A stretch of DNA of 64,000 nt from Weissella hellenica (GCF_005405545.1 NZ_BJEG01000012.1:1-64000), one strand, 5' to 3'. Shown: positions 19,286 to 28,643, counted from the first letter of the stretch. Notes: a model not told the origin generated them from the sequence alone. Numbers and translations: made by a program.

Positions 19286-19888
19286 ATGAAACAAGCTGAC
19301 CGTAACGCACGTACGAAACAAAGCATCAAACAATCTTTTATAAAACTAATTGAAAATAAAGGCTTTAGTAATATCACGGTATCTGATATCACACGTGATG
19401 CCGATGTGAGCCGCAGCACTTTTTATGTGCACTATACAGATAAATATGAATTACTAACTAAAATTGAAGACGAATTAATTATGAATATCACGGCAGCACT
19501 AAAAAACAACCTAAAAGAGCCGTTAAGTAACGATTACAACACTGATCGTTCTGCTGCAACGTATCGCGTTTTTAGTCAAGCTTTAGAGTATGTTGACAGT
19601 GAACGCGCAACCATGCATGCATTATTTTCAGCTAATGGTGATTCACAATTTTTTTCACAGGTTAAAAATGTCGTGGATAATCTTTTTACAACCCAATTAT
19701 CAAAAAATAACGGCTATTTCGTTAATGATATTCCCATTGATTACACCAAGGAAATTGCGATTAACAGTATCTTAAACATCGTTCGTCATTGGCTTGATAA
19801 AAGTAATCCCGAATCTCCTGATGAATTAGCCAATATTTTAATGCGTAGTCGCTTTATGGCACCGCATGATTTAATAGCTTTTAATTAG
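19286..19888 (+). CDS. TetR/AcrR-family repressor
   Basis: The 200-aa protein has the N-terminal TetR helix-turn-helix at about residues 5-55 (KQSIKQSFIKLIENKGFSNITVSDITRDADVSRSTFYVHYTDKYELL, read in two parts) and a divergent ligand-binding C-terminal half. GGAGTAG lies 7 nt before the ATG. It is transcribed away from yhgE, and the 136-bp gap carries two related palindromes, one near each start. The simplest reading is an autoregulated local repressor of yhgE. The inducer is not predictable. Confidence 0.9.
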   Translation: MKQADRNARTKQSIKQSFIKLIENKGFSNITVSDITRDADVSRSTFYVHYTDKYELLTKIEDELIMNITAALKNNLKEPLSNDYNTDRSAATYRVFSQALEYVDSERATMHALFSANGDSQFFSQVKNVVDNLFTTQLSKNNGYFVNDIPIDYTKEIAINSILNIVRHWLDKSNPESPDELANILMRSRFMAPHDLIAFN

Positions 19889-19925
19889 CGAGTAAGCAAC
19901 AGCGTTATATTAATTTTTAAAATAA

Positions 19926-19962
19926 TTAAAAGCCGTCGATCATATGATTGACGGCTTTTCAC
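19926..19962. terminator. Bidirectional terminator between tetR and tatD-like gene
   Basis: AAAAGCCGTCGATCATATGATTGACGGCTTTT contains a near-perfect stem (about 19928-19959) with A runs on one side and T runs on the other. It serves convergent genes on both strands. Confidence 0.9.
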
Positions 19963-19963
19963 A

Positions 19964-20689
19964 TTATTTTGTCATAACAGTTGCAAGCAATTGCTGCCAA
20001 TTAGTCTGTACTTGTAATTCTAGTTGTTCTACGGAAATATTGCGCAACTGTGCTACTTTTTGATAAACCATTTCTAAAATTGACAGATACTCATTAACTT
20101 CAACAGATCTTTTTAAAACCCATGAGAAACTTTCTAACCCATCTGATTCAATAAATAATTGTGCTGCTGGTACTTTTTTTGCAAACTGTTGCACAATCGT
20201 ATCAGTCAACACATCTGGTCCAATCGAAAAATAACTATTTTGGCGTATTAAATATTCATTTTGATATTCTGCTGCTGAATACCAGTGTACTAATATGGTT
20301 AATTGCGGATATGCTTTCAAAATTGCCAAGATTTCTGCTTCACAACCTTTCGTATGCAAAATAACCGGCTTATTCAGTTGTTGTGCCACTTGCAACTGCT
20401 GCATAAAGATAGGTCTTTGTATTGTTAAGGAAACATCTGTCCATTCTGTATCTAACCCAATTTCACCAATGACAGATGCTGTCGCTAATAACTGTTGATT
20501 AATACTCTGGCGTGCTGATTCCCATGGGTGAACACCATAACTAACGAGCTGTTGATTCCCCACATACTGCTGATTAAATTGAAATTCTTCAGTAGTCGTG
20601 GCGTTTAAGATGCTAGCAATATGTGCCTTTTTTTGTTCTACAATAAATTCAGGACTACCATCACTATGACTGTGCATATCAATTAACAT
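19964..20689 (-). CDS. TatD-family metal-dependent hydrolase (paralogue)
   Basis: A TatD-type amidohydrolase of about 241 aa. The metal ligands are visible: DMHSH near the N-terminus, GEIGLD (about 97-102), a His in ILHTKG, a His in LVHWYS, and ESDGLE. Family members are 3'-5' DNA exonucleases or tRNA-editing-type hydrolases; the exact substrate of this branch is unknown. It is shorter and clearly different from the housekeeping TatD at 60722. Two adjacent ATGs are possible; the second (20689) is 7 nt from GGAGG and preferred. The upstream CBS gene ends in its own terminator. Confidence 0.82.
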   Translation of the reverse strand: MLIDMHSHSDGSPEFIVEQKKAHIASILNATTTEEFQFNQQYVGNQQLVSYGVHPWESARQSINQQLLATASVIGEIGLDTEWTDVSLTIQRPIFMQQLQVAQQLNKPVILHTKGCEAEILAILKAYPQLTILVHWYSAAEYQNEYLIRQNSYFSIGPDVLTDTIVQQFAKKVPAAQLFIESDGLESFSWVLKRSVEVNEYLSILEMVYQKVAQLRNISVEQLELQVQTNWQQLLATVMTK

Positions 20690-20705
20690 CATTTAACCTC
20701 CTAAC

Positions 20706-20754
20706 AAAAAAGTGACTAATTAGACAGACACATCTACCTAATTAGTCACTTTTT
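20706..20754 (-). terminator. Terminator after the CBS-domain gene
   Basis: AAAAAGTGACTAATTAG pairs with CTAATTAGTCACTTTTT across a 14-nt loop. The stem is 17 bp with a U run in minus sense. Confidence 0.92.
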
Positions 20755-20760
20755 AATATC

Positions 20761-21405
20761 TTACATATACGATGATTGTGATAAATCTTCTAATGACTCT
20801 AGATGATAACCCTTACGAGATAAAATCTTGATGATTTTTGATAGCGATCCTTCACTAACCGTACGTGGTAACGTGAACAACAAACGTGTTGTTCGGGGAT
20901 TCTTATCAGGGTCTAAAGTCATTGCCGATGAAATAGTAGTGTATCGAGAAATAATATGGGTTGCTTTTTCCAACGTTCCCCGCTCGCCTTCTGACACCAA
21001 CGTTAAGCTGTACCGGCCACCATCTGTCGTCCAAGAATCAGCTAATAATCTCATCATGCGTGCGTGTGTTAAGATCCCAATAAAATGGTTGTCATTATCA
21101 AGAACCGAAATAAATGGTAAATCTTTTAACGTAAAAAAGGCTTCGTAAAAAGTTGATTCAACACGAACAAATTTTGTCATATTGCGCATATAACTAGTCA
21201 CCGGTGCATTCAAGTCACCACCTTGAATGAGGTGTTGATAAATATGTAATTTATAGATTGCACCGCGAAACAATTGTCCGCTTTCGTCTAAAATAGGAAT
21301 AGCTCGAAAGTTAGAGCTATCAAAAACATCTAATGCATCTTGAAGTGTTGCATTCTCACTGAGCGTTGTTAATAGGTCTCGAGACTTAACTAAAGTCGCT
21401 AACAT
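20761..21405 (-). CDS. CBS-pair protein with C-terminal ACT-like domain
   Basis: The 214-aa protein has two CBS motifs (about 1-60 and 68-125; FRAIPILDESGQLFRGAIYK and LPFISVLDNDNHFIGILT). A C-terminal region (about 128-205) has the pattern of an ACT domain (YSLTLVSEGERGTLEKATHI). This matches AcuB of Bacillus in layout and length, and CBS-ACT proteins that bind cyclic di-AMP in Listeria. It probably senses an adenine nucleotide and acts through an unknown partner. No enzyme motif is visible. GGAGC precedes the ATG, and a TATAAT at about 21437-21442 is a possible -10. Confidence 0.8.
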   Translation of the reverse strand: MLATLVKSRDLLTTLSENATLQDALDVFDSSNFRAIPILDESGQLFRGAIYKLHIYQHLIQGGDLNAPVTSYMRNMTKFVRVESTFYEAFFTLKDLPFISVLDNDNHFIGILTHARMMRLLADSWTTDGGRYSLTLVSEGERGTLEKATHIISRYTTISSAMTLDPDKNPRTTRLLFTLPRTVSEGSLSKIIKILSRKGYHLESLEDLSQSSYM

Positions 21406-21582
21406 GTAGACAGCTCCTATCCTTAGTTTCTAATCTAATTATAATACCACGAAACCTGTTCTACTGCACTATTTTCTGGAACTTGTAATTTAAATTTTAT
21501 CTTAAAATGAGAAAATTAGCCGATTTATTAATCTTATCAAACATTTTATTTATATAAAAAAGAGTGTGAGCAAAACGTATGT

Positions 21583-22017
21583 TTATTTTACATTACTCTC
21601 TTCATAACGTTCATTCCCCCACCAATTAGGCATCAACTCACCTAGAGTCGTTGTTTCTTCTTTACTATAGTCAATCATAATTTCAGTTGTCTTATTTTTT
21701 TGATCTAATTGCAATAAAAAGTCTTGGCAAGCACCGCAGGGCATCCCCGAACCACCGCCACTAGGCGCAGCGTCACGAAACGCAATCATTCTTTTAATAT
21801 GTGTTTGGCCACTGTTAACATACATGTTCAAAGCGGCCACGCGTTCTGCACATAAATTGCAAACGCCCGAACAACTTTCTACGCAAAAGCCAGTGTAAAT
21901 TTGCCCATTTTCTGCTTCTAACGCACAAACAACATTGTGCGCATAAATAAATGGTGTCACGTCTTTTGGATCATACTGTACTTTTGCTTTTTCATATAAT
22001 TGTTGCCAAATATTCAT
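21583..22017 (-). CDS. Cytidine deaminase-family zinc enzyme, atypical
   Basis: The protein (about 144 aa) has the zinc and catalytic motifs of the tetrameric cytidine deaminases: CAER (Cys57, Glu59 counting from the first ATG) and PCGAC (Cys95, Cys98). The usual substrate segment just before CAE (F-N-x-E-N) reads FCVESCSG here, so the Asn that contacts the ribose is replaced by Cys. That argues for a different substrate or a blasticidin-deaminase-like branch. Two adjacent ATGs exist; the second is better spaced from GGGGA. It is divergent from the AEC transporter and does not sit in a pyrimidine operon. Confidence 0.75.
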   Translation of the reverse strand: MNIWQQLYEKAKVQYDPKDVTPFIYAHNVVCALEAENGQIYTGFCVESCSGVCNLCAERVAALNMYVNSGQTHIKRMIAFRDAAPSGGGSGMPCGACQDFLLQLDQKNKTTEIMIDYSKEETTTLGELMPNWWGNERYEESNVK

Positions 22018-22208
22018 CATACTTCCCCACTACTTCTAAATTTATGTTTATAAATCATATAATACTGATTACAAATCATATTGCAGACTTGACGTATTAA
22101 GGATAAAACGGCATCGCATTTAAGGTTATAAAAGTGTAGAATAAATCTGATTGTTATTAATTGACACAATTTGTTCATTAATTCATCAATTTATTTTAGG
22201 AGTTATTT

Positions 22209-23179
22209 ATGCTACCAACTTTTCTTATTTCATTAAATAGTGTTCTTATTATTATCACTATCATTATTATTGGTCTTATTATTGGTAAATCTAATGCAGT
22301 TAGCAGCCATTTTATCAATGACCTATCAACCATTGTCGTTAATGTTGCACTACCTGTATCGGTCTTCATTTCGGCACAAAAATACATCAACAAACAAAAC
22401 TTTCATATCCTATTAATTGGCGTTATTTTATCACTGATCGCGATTGGCCTTTGCTTCTTGATTGCCATTCCAGTGGCCCGTTTACTACACCTTAACAAAG
22501 ATCGTCGTAGCATCTTTTTAAACGGTTTTGTTAATGCAAATACCCTATTCGTTGGGTTACCATTAAACCTCGCTTTATTTGGTAGCAAAAGTTTACCTTA
22601 CTTTTTGGCTTACTTTGTGGCTAACACGATTACCACCTGGGCAATCGGGGTTAAATTAATTTATAAAGATGGTCCTCAAGCTACTGATGCCATCAAATTA
22701 CCATTATGGCGTCGTACTCTTAATCTCCTAACACCACCTATGTGGGGATTCATTATTGGCATCATATTCTTTTTCATCAATATTAAATTACCCGTTAACG
22801 GCTTTTTATACCAAGGACTTAATTATGTCGCCAACGTTGTAACACCACTTTCACTTATTTTTATTGGTTTACAACTTGCAAAAACACAATTATCACACCT
22901 TAAAATGGAAAAAATTGATATTGTTGCTCAAATAGGAAAATTTGTGATTACGCCTCTCATGATGCGATTGTCCTATGGATTAATCAATTAACTGGGATAT
23001 TTACATTACCTGACTTATTAGTAAAGACATTGCTGATTCAATCAATAACACCAATGTTAACTGTTCTACCAATGTTAGCTGAACAAAATGACATGGACGT
23101 TGACTTTTCAACGCGTATTTTAACGGAGAGTATCTTTATTTTCCCATTTGCTGTTGTTGTTATTATGTTACTTGTATAA
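22209..23179 (+). pseudogene. AEC-family transporter (malate permease type), frameshifted
   Basis: AEC transporters carry organic acids such as malate or export auxin-like compounds. The reading frame from the ATG (22209, AGGAG upstream) runs 260 codons through eight or so helices and stops at 22989-22991. The remaining helices continue in the -1 frame from about 22976: WINQLTGIFTLPDLLVKT, then IQSITPMLTVLPMLAEQND and a last helix FIFPFAVVVIMLLV, stopping at 23177-23179. Joined, they give the normal length of about 323 aa. One missing base near 22970-22976 explains the break. Expressed as is, the protein lacks its last two or so helices and is probably inactive. A sequencing error is possible. 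Confidence 0.88.
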
Positions 23180-23185
23180 CATGTT

Positions 23186-23232
23186 AAAACACCCAAGATT
23201 AACACTCTATGTGCTAGTCTTGGGTGTTTTTT
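23186..23232. terminator. Bidirectional terminator, AEC gene / yetF
   Basis: AAAACACCCAAGA (23186-23198) pairs with TCTTGGGTGTTTT (23218-23230), A-rich on one flank and T-rich on the other. It lies between convergent genes. Confidence 0.88.
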
Positions 23233-23242
23233 CTACTTCGTA

Positions 23243-23872
23243 TTAGTAAGTTGCGATGTCCCATTTATCATGTCGGTAGCGTGCCATATAAACATCTTTT
23301 ACATTTTCTACGCCTTGTTTTTCTAATTCTTTTTGGAGCCATTCTTCATCTTTATTCATAACCGATAAGACGTCCATATCAATATTACCATCAACAATAA
23401 CAGGGAAACGGACATCTTCATCATATTTACCTAAAATCGTAATACTGCCATTTTGTTCCAAAATAGCGCGTTTCACTGTGGTAATATCTAACACACCCGC
23501 TGAACGCAATTTAAAATCAATTTCTTTAGCTGATAAATTAGCTTGCAAACAATTTTTTACCATTAATTTACCATTATAAATAACTGTCATTGGTTCACCA
23601 TCAATAAATTTACCAACAATATGATTATGAATTTTTAAATAACGCGTTGTTAGCATTAATAAAGCCCAAATTGTCAACACAACGACATATTGTGCAATTG
23701 AAATTACTTGATTATATAAAATACCACCAATAATGCCACCTAAAACATAATTTTGCACTTGATCTAATGGTGAGGTTAGTGCCAAGCTACCCTTGCCACT
23801 AAATTTAATTAATAATGTAATAAAAATGAACCCAATAATCAGTTTCAATAACACATCTGAATATGAAAACAT
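23243..23872 (-). CDS. YetF/DUF421 membrane protein
   Basis: The 209-aa protein has three N-terminal helices (about 1-80) and a soluble C-terminal region with the DUF421 pattern (NGKLMVKNCLQANLSAKEIDFKLR; SITILGKYDEDVRFPVIVDG). Bacillus members such as YetF are spore or membrane proteins of poorly known role. It starts 3 bp after the DUF3290 stop, with GGAGG inside the end of that gene, so the pair is co-transcribed and perhaps translationally coupled. Confidence 0.85.
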   Translation of the reverse strand: MFSYSDVLLKLIIGFIFITLLIKFSGKGSLALTSPLDQVQNYVLGGIIGGILYNQVISIAQYVVVLTIWALLMLTTRYLKIHNHIVGKFIDGEPMTVIYNGKLMVKNCLQANLSAKEIDFKLRSAGVLDITTVKRAILEQNGSITILGKYDEDVRFPVIVDGNIDMDVLSVMNKDEEWLQKELEKQGVENVKDVYMARYRHDKWDIATY

Positions 23873-23875
23873 GAT

Positions 23876-24325
23876 TTACTTATCCTCCACTTTAATTGTC
23901 TCTGGTGTTAAAGTTATTTTTTCTAAAACATATTCAGAATTATCACTATTAAAAATAACGCGATAATTACCTTTAACACTATGAACCAAAATATCCCCAT
24001 TACCTTCTTGTAAATTATTAACACTTAGTTTTTGTGGTTTTACATCCAATTTCCTCGCAATATCCACCACTAAAGACACTTGCTGACCACTTTGCCTGCT
24101 AGTTGTTTGAAAATTAGTATAGTCATTAAATTGAATTGCTAGCGCCAAAACGATTAACGTACCAACAATTACTGCTAAGTCCTTATATTTAATATCACCC
24201 TTATTAGCAAAGTACCACACCAATAGGCCAATAAACATGATTGCCAAAAAAACAATGATTGCTAAGCGTAAATAAGGAAATTGCGCCTGATGATCCAATA
24301 AATACTGATATGTATAAAATGTCAT
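23876..24325 (-). CDS. DUF3290 membrane protein, partner of YetF
   Basis: The 149-aa product has two membrane helices (about 20-39 and 50-65), then an extracytoplasmic domain that includes LDVKPQKLSVNNLQEGNGDILV and GNYRVIFNSDNSEYVLEKI. It matches DUF3290, a family typically found beside DUF421 genes in Lactobacillales. Function is not known; the constant pairing suggests a complex. AGGGG lies 8 nt before the ATG. Confidence 0.8.
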   Translation of the reverse strand: MTFYTYQYLLDHQAQFPYLRLAIIVFLAIMFIGLLVWYFANKGDIKYKDLAVIVGTLIVLALAIQFNDYTNFQTTSRQSGQQVSLVVDIARKLDVKPQKLSVNNLQEGNGDILVHSVKGNYRVIFNSDNSEYVLEKITLTPETIKVEDK

Positions 24326-24591
24326 GATGTTAACCCCTTATTTTGAAAAGACAAATTAAAATTATTAATATAAAACATATTAGCACTATACATGATAATT
24401 ACTTATGCTATAAAAACTATTATATGCTTGTTAAGTCAATTATTTTAGTCTATTTTATTTAAAAATTAACCATTAAGCCCTTTTTATACGCTTATATATC
24501 AGTTTTGTTATAATATAATTAGAATATTACATTTTAGTGAATGGCATATTCTAATGAACGGGGGAGGAGTAATCAAAGGGGGTAAATAATT

Positions 24592-25512
24592 ATGAAGAAA
24601 ACTATCGTAATTGGAACAACAGCTGTTGTCGTTGTCGCCATTGCAGGTGGTGGTTCATATATGGCACTACACACGCCTAAACGACAATTCAATTCTAGTC
24701 TAACTAAAATGACAGATAATAAGGATAATATTGCTGATTTCCGGGTAAAAATCAGTGGCGATGATATGTCTGATAAACGTGTTAATGGTAAGATGAAGTT
24801 TGATACAAAGCATAAAAATAATATGGATTTAGTGGTTAATTTATCTGACAATAAACAGTCGCAAAAAATGCACATCAAAGCAAATAACGATAACGCTTAT
24901 TTGTCAGCCAGCTTCGTAACGAGTTCTTTAGGACTATCCAGTGGCAATAGCGAAATGGCTAAAATCACAAAATCAATTAATCAGTATTGGCTAAAAGCTT
25001 CAGATACTACTTCTTATGAGACAGCTACGCTTAAACCAGGAACAGTAAAATCCGATACTAGTTCATTAACCGATTGGTTCCAAGATTTAGATGGTAAAAA
25101 ATTCGAGAAAGTATCTGATGGTTATAAAGTTAATCTAAATAAAGCTGATATGAAACGATTGATGACCAAAATCTCTAAAACAAAATCTGGTAAAGAAATT
25201 TCTAAATCAGAATGGCAACGATATAAGTCATCATTTGACGATATTAATGATTTAAAGTTTAATATCACTACTGGTAAAAACGGGCACTTACTAAAGATGA
25301 ACTTCTCTGGTAAAGAAAATGGTCAATTAGGTCGAATTGCGTTCCAGATTAACACAAAACGTGCTGCTAAACTACGTGTTAAAATGCCGGCAGCTAATAA
25401 AATTAAATCAGAAACAGAATTAACTAATATTATTCAAGATAAAATTCGTGACTACAGTCGACAACAATATAACAATACAAGTTTTAGCTCGTCATCAAGT
25501 TTTAATATATAA
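24592..25512 (+). CDS. Membrane-anchored extracytoplasmic protein of unknown function
   Basis: I do not recognise this 306-aa protein. It starts with a short basic N-terminus and one hydrophobic helix (about 4-24, IVIGTTAVVVVAIAGGGSYMA). A lysine-, serine- and aspartate-rich soluble part follows that alternates polar and hydrophobic residues like a beta-rich LolA/LppX-type fold (an impression only). The C-terminus is Ser-rich. There is no lipobox cysteine, so it is held by the uncleaved helix or released. AAAGGGGG precedes the ATG. An extended -10 (TGTTATAAT, 24506-24514) is the likely promoter. The inverted repeat AGAATAT...ATATTCT (24521-24552) between promoter and gene could be regulatory. 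It is a single-gene unit. Confidence 0.75.
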   Translation: MKKTIVIGTTAVVVVAIAGGGSYMALHTPKRQFNSSLTKMTDNKDNIADFRVKISGDDMSDKRVNGKMKFDTKHKNNMDLVVNLSDNKQSQKMHIKANNDNAYLSASFVTSSLGLSSGNSEMAKITKSINQYWLKASDTTSYETATLKPGTVKSDTSSLTDWFQDLDGKKFEKVSDGYKVNLNKADMKRLMTKISKTKSGKEISKSEWQRYKSSFDDINDLKFNITTGKNGHLLKMNFSGKENGQLGRIAFQINTKRAAKLRVKMPAANKIKSETELTNIIQDKIRDYSRQQYNNTSFSSSSSFNI

Positions 25513-25519
25513 ACTCTAA

Positions 25520-25566
25520 TTAAAAGGCAGAAAATAACCAATCATTGATTATTTCTGCCTTTTTCA
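25520..25566. terminator. Bidirectional terminator
   Basis: AAAAGGCAGAAATAA-type stem (left arm 25522-25540, right arm 25546-25564) between convergent genes, with A and T runs on opposite flanks. Confidence 0.88.
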
Positions 25567-25584
25567 TATATATTTAAATCTTAT

Positions 25585-26406
25585 TTATTCAATATTATCG
25601 TGTTGCAACAAAATTTGCTGAATACCATATGCAACACCATTTTCCTGATTTGTTTTTGTCACATAATCACCTGCCTGGCGCACATTAAGGGGGGCATTGC
25701 CCATAGCAACGGCTAAGCCAACTTCATCAAACATTGACAAATCATTCTGCCCATCCCCAAAAGCAGCCGTTTCAGATTTTTTTAGACTTTTCTGTTCAAC
25801 GATATAAGCAACACCGAAAGCTTTTTCAGCCACATCACTTGTTATTTCCAAATGTTCCTTATCTGACTGTTGCACATTGATTCCCGTCAAATTTAAAGCT
25901 AAAATGGCTGTTTGAATATCATCCAATAATTTCCCGCTTAAATCGATCAACATGATTTTAAAAATACCATTTTGTACATCTTCAGAAAAAGTTGCCGTAT
26001 TTAGCAGACGTGGTACTAATCCAGTAAATTCAATCTCACGGTTCACTTCTGGTGACATATCAGAAACGACCCACTCATCCTGTGTATAATAACTCAAACT
26101 CATAGCTGCATAATTATCTAACAACCATCGCATTAATTGTTCACCAACACCACTAGCGATTGTATTAGCACGTATAACATGCATCTGATCAGTCTGCCAT
26201 TGATAAATTAAACCACCATTGAAAGCAACTTGTGGCGCATCCAACGCTAATTGGTCAATTGCCACTATCATTTCTTGTGGTGCTCGCGCAGAAACTAAGG
26301 TCACTGGTATATTCGCATTTTTAATGGTCTCTCTTGTTTGTTGGGTGATATCTCCTTGATCATCCAACAACGTGCCGTCCATATCTAAAAATATTTGTTT
26401 AATCAT
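25585..26406 (-). CDS. Cof-type HAD-IIB family phosphatase
   Basis: A 273-aa haloacid-dehalogenase phosphatase. Motif I DMDGTLLD is at 8-15, motif II is the SAR of VTLVSARAP near 36-44, and motif III/IV is FGDGQNDLSMFDEVGLAVAMGNA near 215-237. Residues about 85-185 form the IIB cap. Such enzymes dephosphorylate sugar phosphates, FMN or pyridoxal phosphate with broad specificity. AGGGGAA precedes the ATG. A candidate promoter about 160 bp upstream implies a long 5' leader. Confidence 0.9.
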   Translation of the reverse strand: MIKQIFLDMDGTLLDDQGDITQQTRETIKNANIPVTLVSARAPQEMIVAIDQLALDAPQVAFNGGLIYQWQTDQMHVIRANTIASGVGEQLMRWLLDNYAAMSLSYYTQDEWVVSDMSPEVNREIEFTGLVPRLLNTATFSEDVQNGIFKIMLIDLSGKLLDDIQTAILALNLTGINVQQSDKEHLEITSDVAEKAFGVAYIVEQKSLKKSETAAFGDGQNDLSMFDEVGLAVAMGNAPLNVRQAGDYVTKTNQENGVAYGIQQILLQHDNIE

Positions 26407-26562
26407 TACATATTCCCCTCTTAATGATTCATAATCGTTGGCTCCCCTATTAAATCATACATTCTCATGAAATAAAAATTGACAGCACTATATTGGCTGT
26501 TAGCGATTTAAAATTCATAAACCTAATGCATTCGGCTAAAATCCCCATAAAGATTGGCTTCC
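26407..26562 (-). other. Leader of the HAD phosphatase gene, no gene seen
   Basis: About 150 nt separate the predicted transcription start from the HAD start codon. I compared it mentally with common riboswitch cores (FMN, TPP, preQ1, purine, glycine, SAM) and recognised none. No small ORF with a ribosome binding site was found. Confidence 0.4.
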
Positions 26563-26591
26563 TTTATAATTGTAACAGACTACATGTTCAA
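26563..26591 (-). promoter_or_regulatory. Promoter for the HAD phosphatase
   Basis: On the minus strand: -35 TTGAAC (26586-26591), 17-nt spacer, -10 TATAAA (26563-26568). Confidence 0.55.
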
Positions 26592-26641
26592 TTCTTTTTG
26601 TATGTTTAATGTTGTTTCAATTTTTTGTATAAATATACACA

Positions 26642-26692
26642 TAAAAATAGTCATCACTTAAAATAGCAATTCCGTTTTAAGTGATGACTTTA
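26642..26692 (-). terminator. Terminator of the opp operon
   Basis: AGTCATCACTTAAAA (26649-26663) pairs with TTTTAAGTGATGACT (26675-26689); minus-sense tail TATTTTTAT. It lies about 50 bp after the oppA stop. Confidence 0.88.
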
Positions 26693-26738
26693 ATTATATA
26701 TGTGTTTAAATTAATGTTCCTTTTAATGCATCATTAAT

Positions 26739-28547
26739 TTACTTTAATTTTGAAGACGTGAATGATAGGTTACTCCAGAATTCATTATTATCAGGTGCAA
26801 TATCAAAGCCCTTCACACGTTTGTTAACAGGGCCCCATTGATAACTATTATCAGTCGCAACGTATGCTGCTTGATCATTCATATACTTCTGCCATTCTTT
26901 AAATTTATCTGTTCGATATGAATCATCCCATGCTTTGTCATTGTTCATATCATTAATCAATTGGGTATTCTTATTTGTGACAAAGTGCCCCATATTAAAT
27001 GGTGCATCAGCGCCGTACAATTGACTAGGCGTTGGCTCAGATGACACACTCCAAGCAGCTGCAAAAATATCAATTTTATCTTGCTTAGGCTTTTGTAGCG
27101 TATCATAGAAACTATTCATTTCCATTTCTTTACCAGTTGCCATCTTAACGTTCAAACCAACTTTACGCCAACGTTGTAAGTAATCTTCATAGGTTGCATG
27201 ACTAGTTGCAGACCCTTTCATTGCACCAAACTTAATCACAAGTTTCTTACCATTTGGTTGCGTACGCCATTTACCATCCTTCTTATAACCAGCAGCATCT
27301 AATAACTTTTCAGCCTTCTTGGGATTATGTGGAAAACCTTTGGCTGATTTATCACTATATTTATCAAAAATTGGTGGAATCAATGTCTTAGCACGCCACT
27401 TAACACCGTTACCAAATTTGTCATTAATTGCATCCTCATCAATGGCATACATCATAGTTTTACGCAAATTCTTATTACCCATCTTAGACTTGGAATCCAT
27501 GACGTTCACTTGCTTATCAGCATCGTATTCTCCAACATTAAAACCAAAGTAATTATAACCTAAATCAGGTTGCCCAACGATTTTATAATTCTTTAGATTC
27601 TTCAAGTTCTTATAACTAGTACCCCGCATCACACCTCCTGGCGAAGTGAAATCATATTTACTAGTTTGAATGGCTTTATCAATACTATTTGATGACACAA
27701 CATTAATAGTGACATGCTTTATTTTTGGTGCATTTCCCCAATAATATTTATTTGGTGACCATGATGTTGATTCACCTTCAACAACTTTGTCTAACTTATA
27801 AGGTCCAACAAATACCGGATTTTTACGGACTTCATCAGAACCTGCTAGTTTATCAATTGCCACATCTTTATAGTGATGATAAGGTGCGACAGTTCCCCAA
27901 ATAAATGAATTACCAGAATATTTCATACTTGGTGAAAGTGCATTATATTTGATAACCACTGTTTTTCCATCTTCACCATCTGGATATGTAAATCCTGAAA
28001 TTTTATCCGCCTTGCCCTTGTGGAAATCAGCCATCCCTTCAATACGTTCAAAGTCACCTGAATACTGTGAAGATGTTGATTTTGGACTTGCAATAATTTC
28101 ATATGCATATTCAACATCACGTGCTACTACCGGCTGCCCATCTGACCATTTTGCATTATCACGAATTGTTATTGTCACCGTATTATTATCGCGATCAAGT
28201 TTTTGATTAGCTAATCCGCCATCAATAATTTTAAAATTTTTATCAACATTAAATAAGCTACCTACGCCACCGGGACTAAAAACATTTTGATCTTCTTGAT
28301 TATCAGCTAAAATAGGTTCAGAAATCCCTTTGAATGGTGAATCATTTGGTTCTGCTACTTTCAAAGTACTTTTGTTATTAGCTTTATTGTCTACTTTGTC
28401 ATTGTTTTTATACGTATCTGAAAGTTTTGCACGCTTCGTTTCTGCTGCTGATGCCTGATTGGTGCTACCAACACTGACTGCTGCTAGCGAAACTGTTGCT
28501 AGTATTGCTGCTGATGTAACTGCCCATTTTTTGCTTGCCTTTTTCAT
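26739..28547 (-). CDS. oppA: Oligopeptide ABC transporter, substrate-binding protein OppA
   Basis: OppA captures peptides outside the cell and hands them to OppBC. The 602-aa protein shows the SBP_bac_5 pattern: LDRDNNTVTITIRDNAKWSDGQPVVARDVEYAYE near 115-150, and the C-terminal TDNSYQWGPVNKRVKGF. The N-terminus is a Sec signal (MKKASKKWAVTSAAILATVSLAAVSVG) ending in an ASA-AE site, with no cysteine. Gram-positive OppA proteins usually carry an LxxC lipobox, which is absent here, so the protein is predicted to be released or held otherwise. AGGAAAG precedes the ATG. It is the last gene of oppDFBCA, 96 bp after oppC. Confidence 0.92.
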   Translation of the reverse strand: MKKASKKWAVTSAAILATVSLAAVSVGSTNQASAAETKRAKLSDTYKNNDKVDNKANNKSTLKVAEPNDSPFKGISEPILADNQEDQNVFSPGGVGSLFNVDKNFKIIDGGLANQKLDRDNNTVTITIRDNAKWSDGQPVVARDVEYAYEIIASPKSTSSQYSGDFERIEGMADFHKGKADKISGFTYPDGEDGKTVVIKYNALSPSMKYSGNSFIWGTVAPYHHYKDVAIDKLAGSDEVRKNPVFVGPYKLDKVVEGESTSWSPNKYYWGNAPKIKHVTINVVSSNSIDKAIQTSKYDFTSPGGVMRGTSYKNLKNLKNYKIVGQPDLGYNYFGFNVGEYDADKQVNVMDSKSKMGNKNLRKTMMYAIDEDAINDKFGNGVKWRAKTLIPPIFDKYSDKSAKGFPHNPKKAEKLLDAAGYKKDGKWRTQPNGKKLVIKFGAMKGSATSHATYEDYLQRWRKVGLNVKMATGKEMEMNSFYDTLQKPKQDKIDIFAAAWSVSSEPTPSQLYGADAPFNMGHFVTNKNTQLINDMNNDKAWDDSYRTDKFKEWQKYMNDQAAYVATDNSYQWGPVNKRVKGFDIAPDNNEFWSNLSFTSSKLK

Positions 28548-28643
28548 AAACTTTCCTCATTTCTTTAACTCACGAAACTGACCTTAACATACTGATAATA
28601 GCCTTTTATAACCGCACCACCACCCTAATTTGTTTTTTACTTA

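Noticed and set aside
24554-24589. 11-codon ORF (MNGGGVIKGGK) just before the gene at 24592
   Set aside because: It spans the purine-rich ribosome site of that gene, so the reading is explained by Shine-Dalgarno-like sequence; it has no ribosome site of its own.
26407-26562. Riboswitch in the long leader of the HAD phosphatase gene
   Set aside because: The leader length is suggestive, but I found no match to known aptamer cores and no convincing terminator/antiterminator pair.
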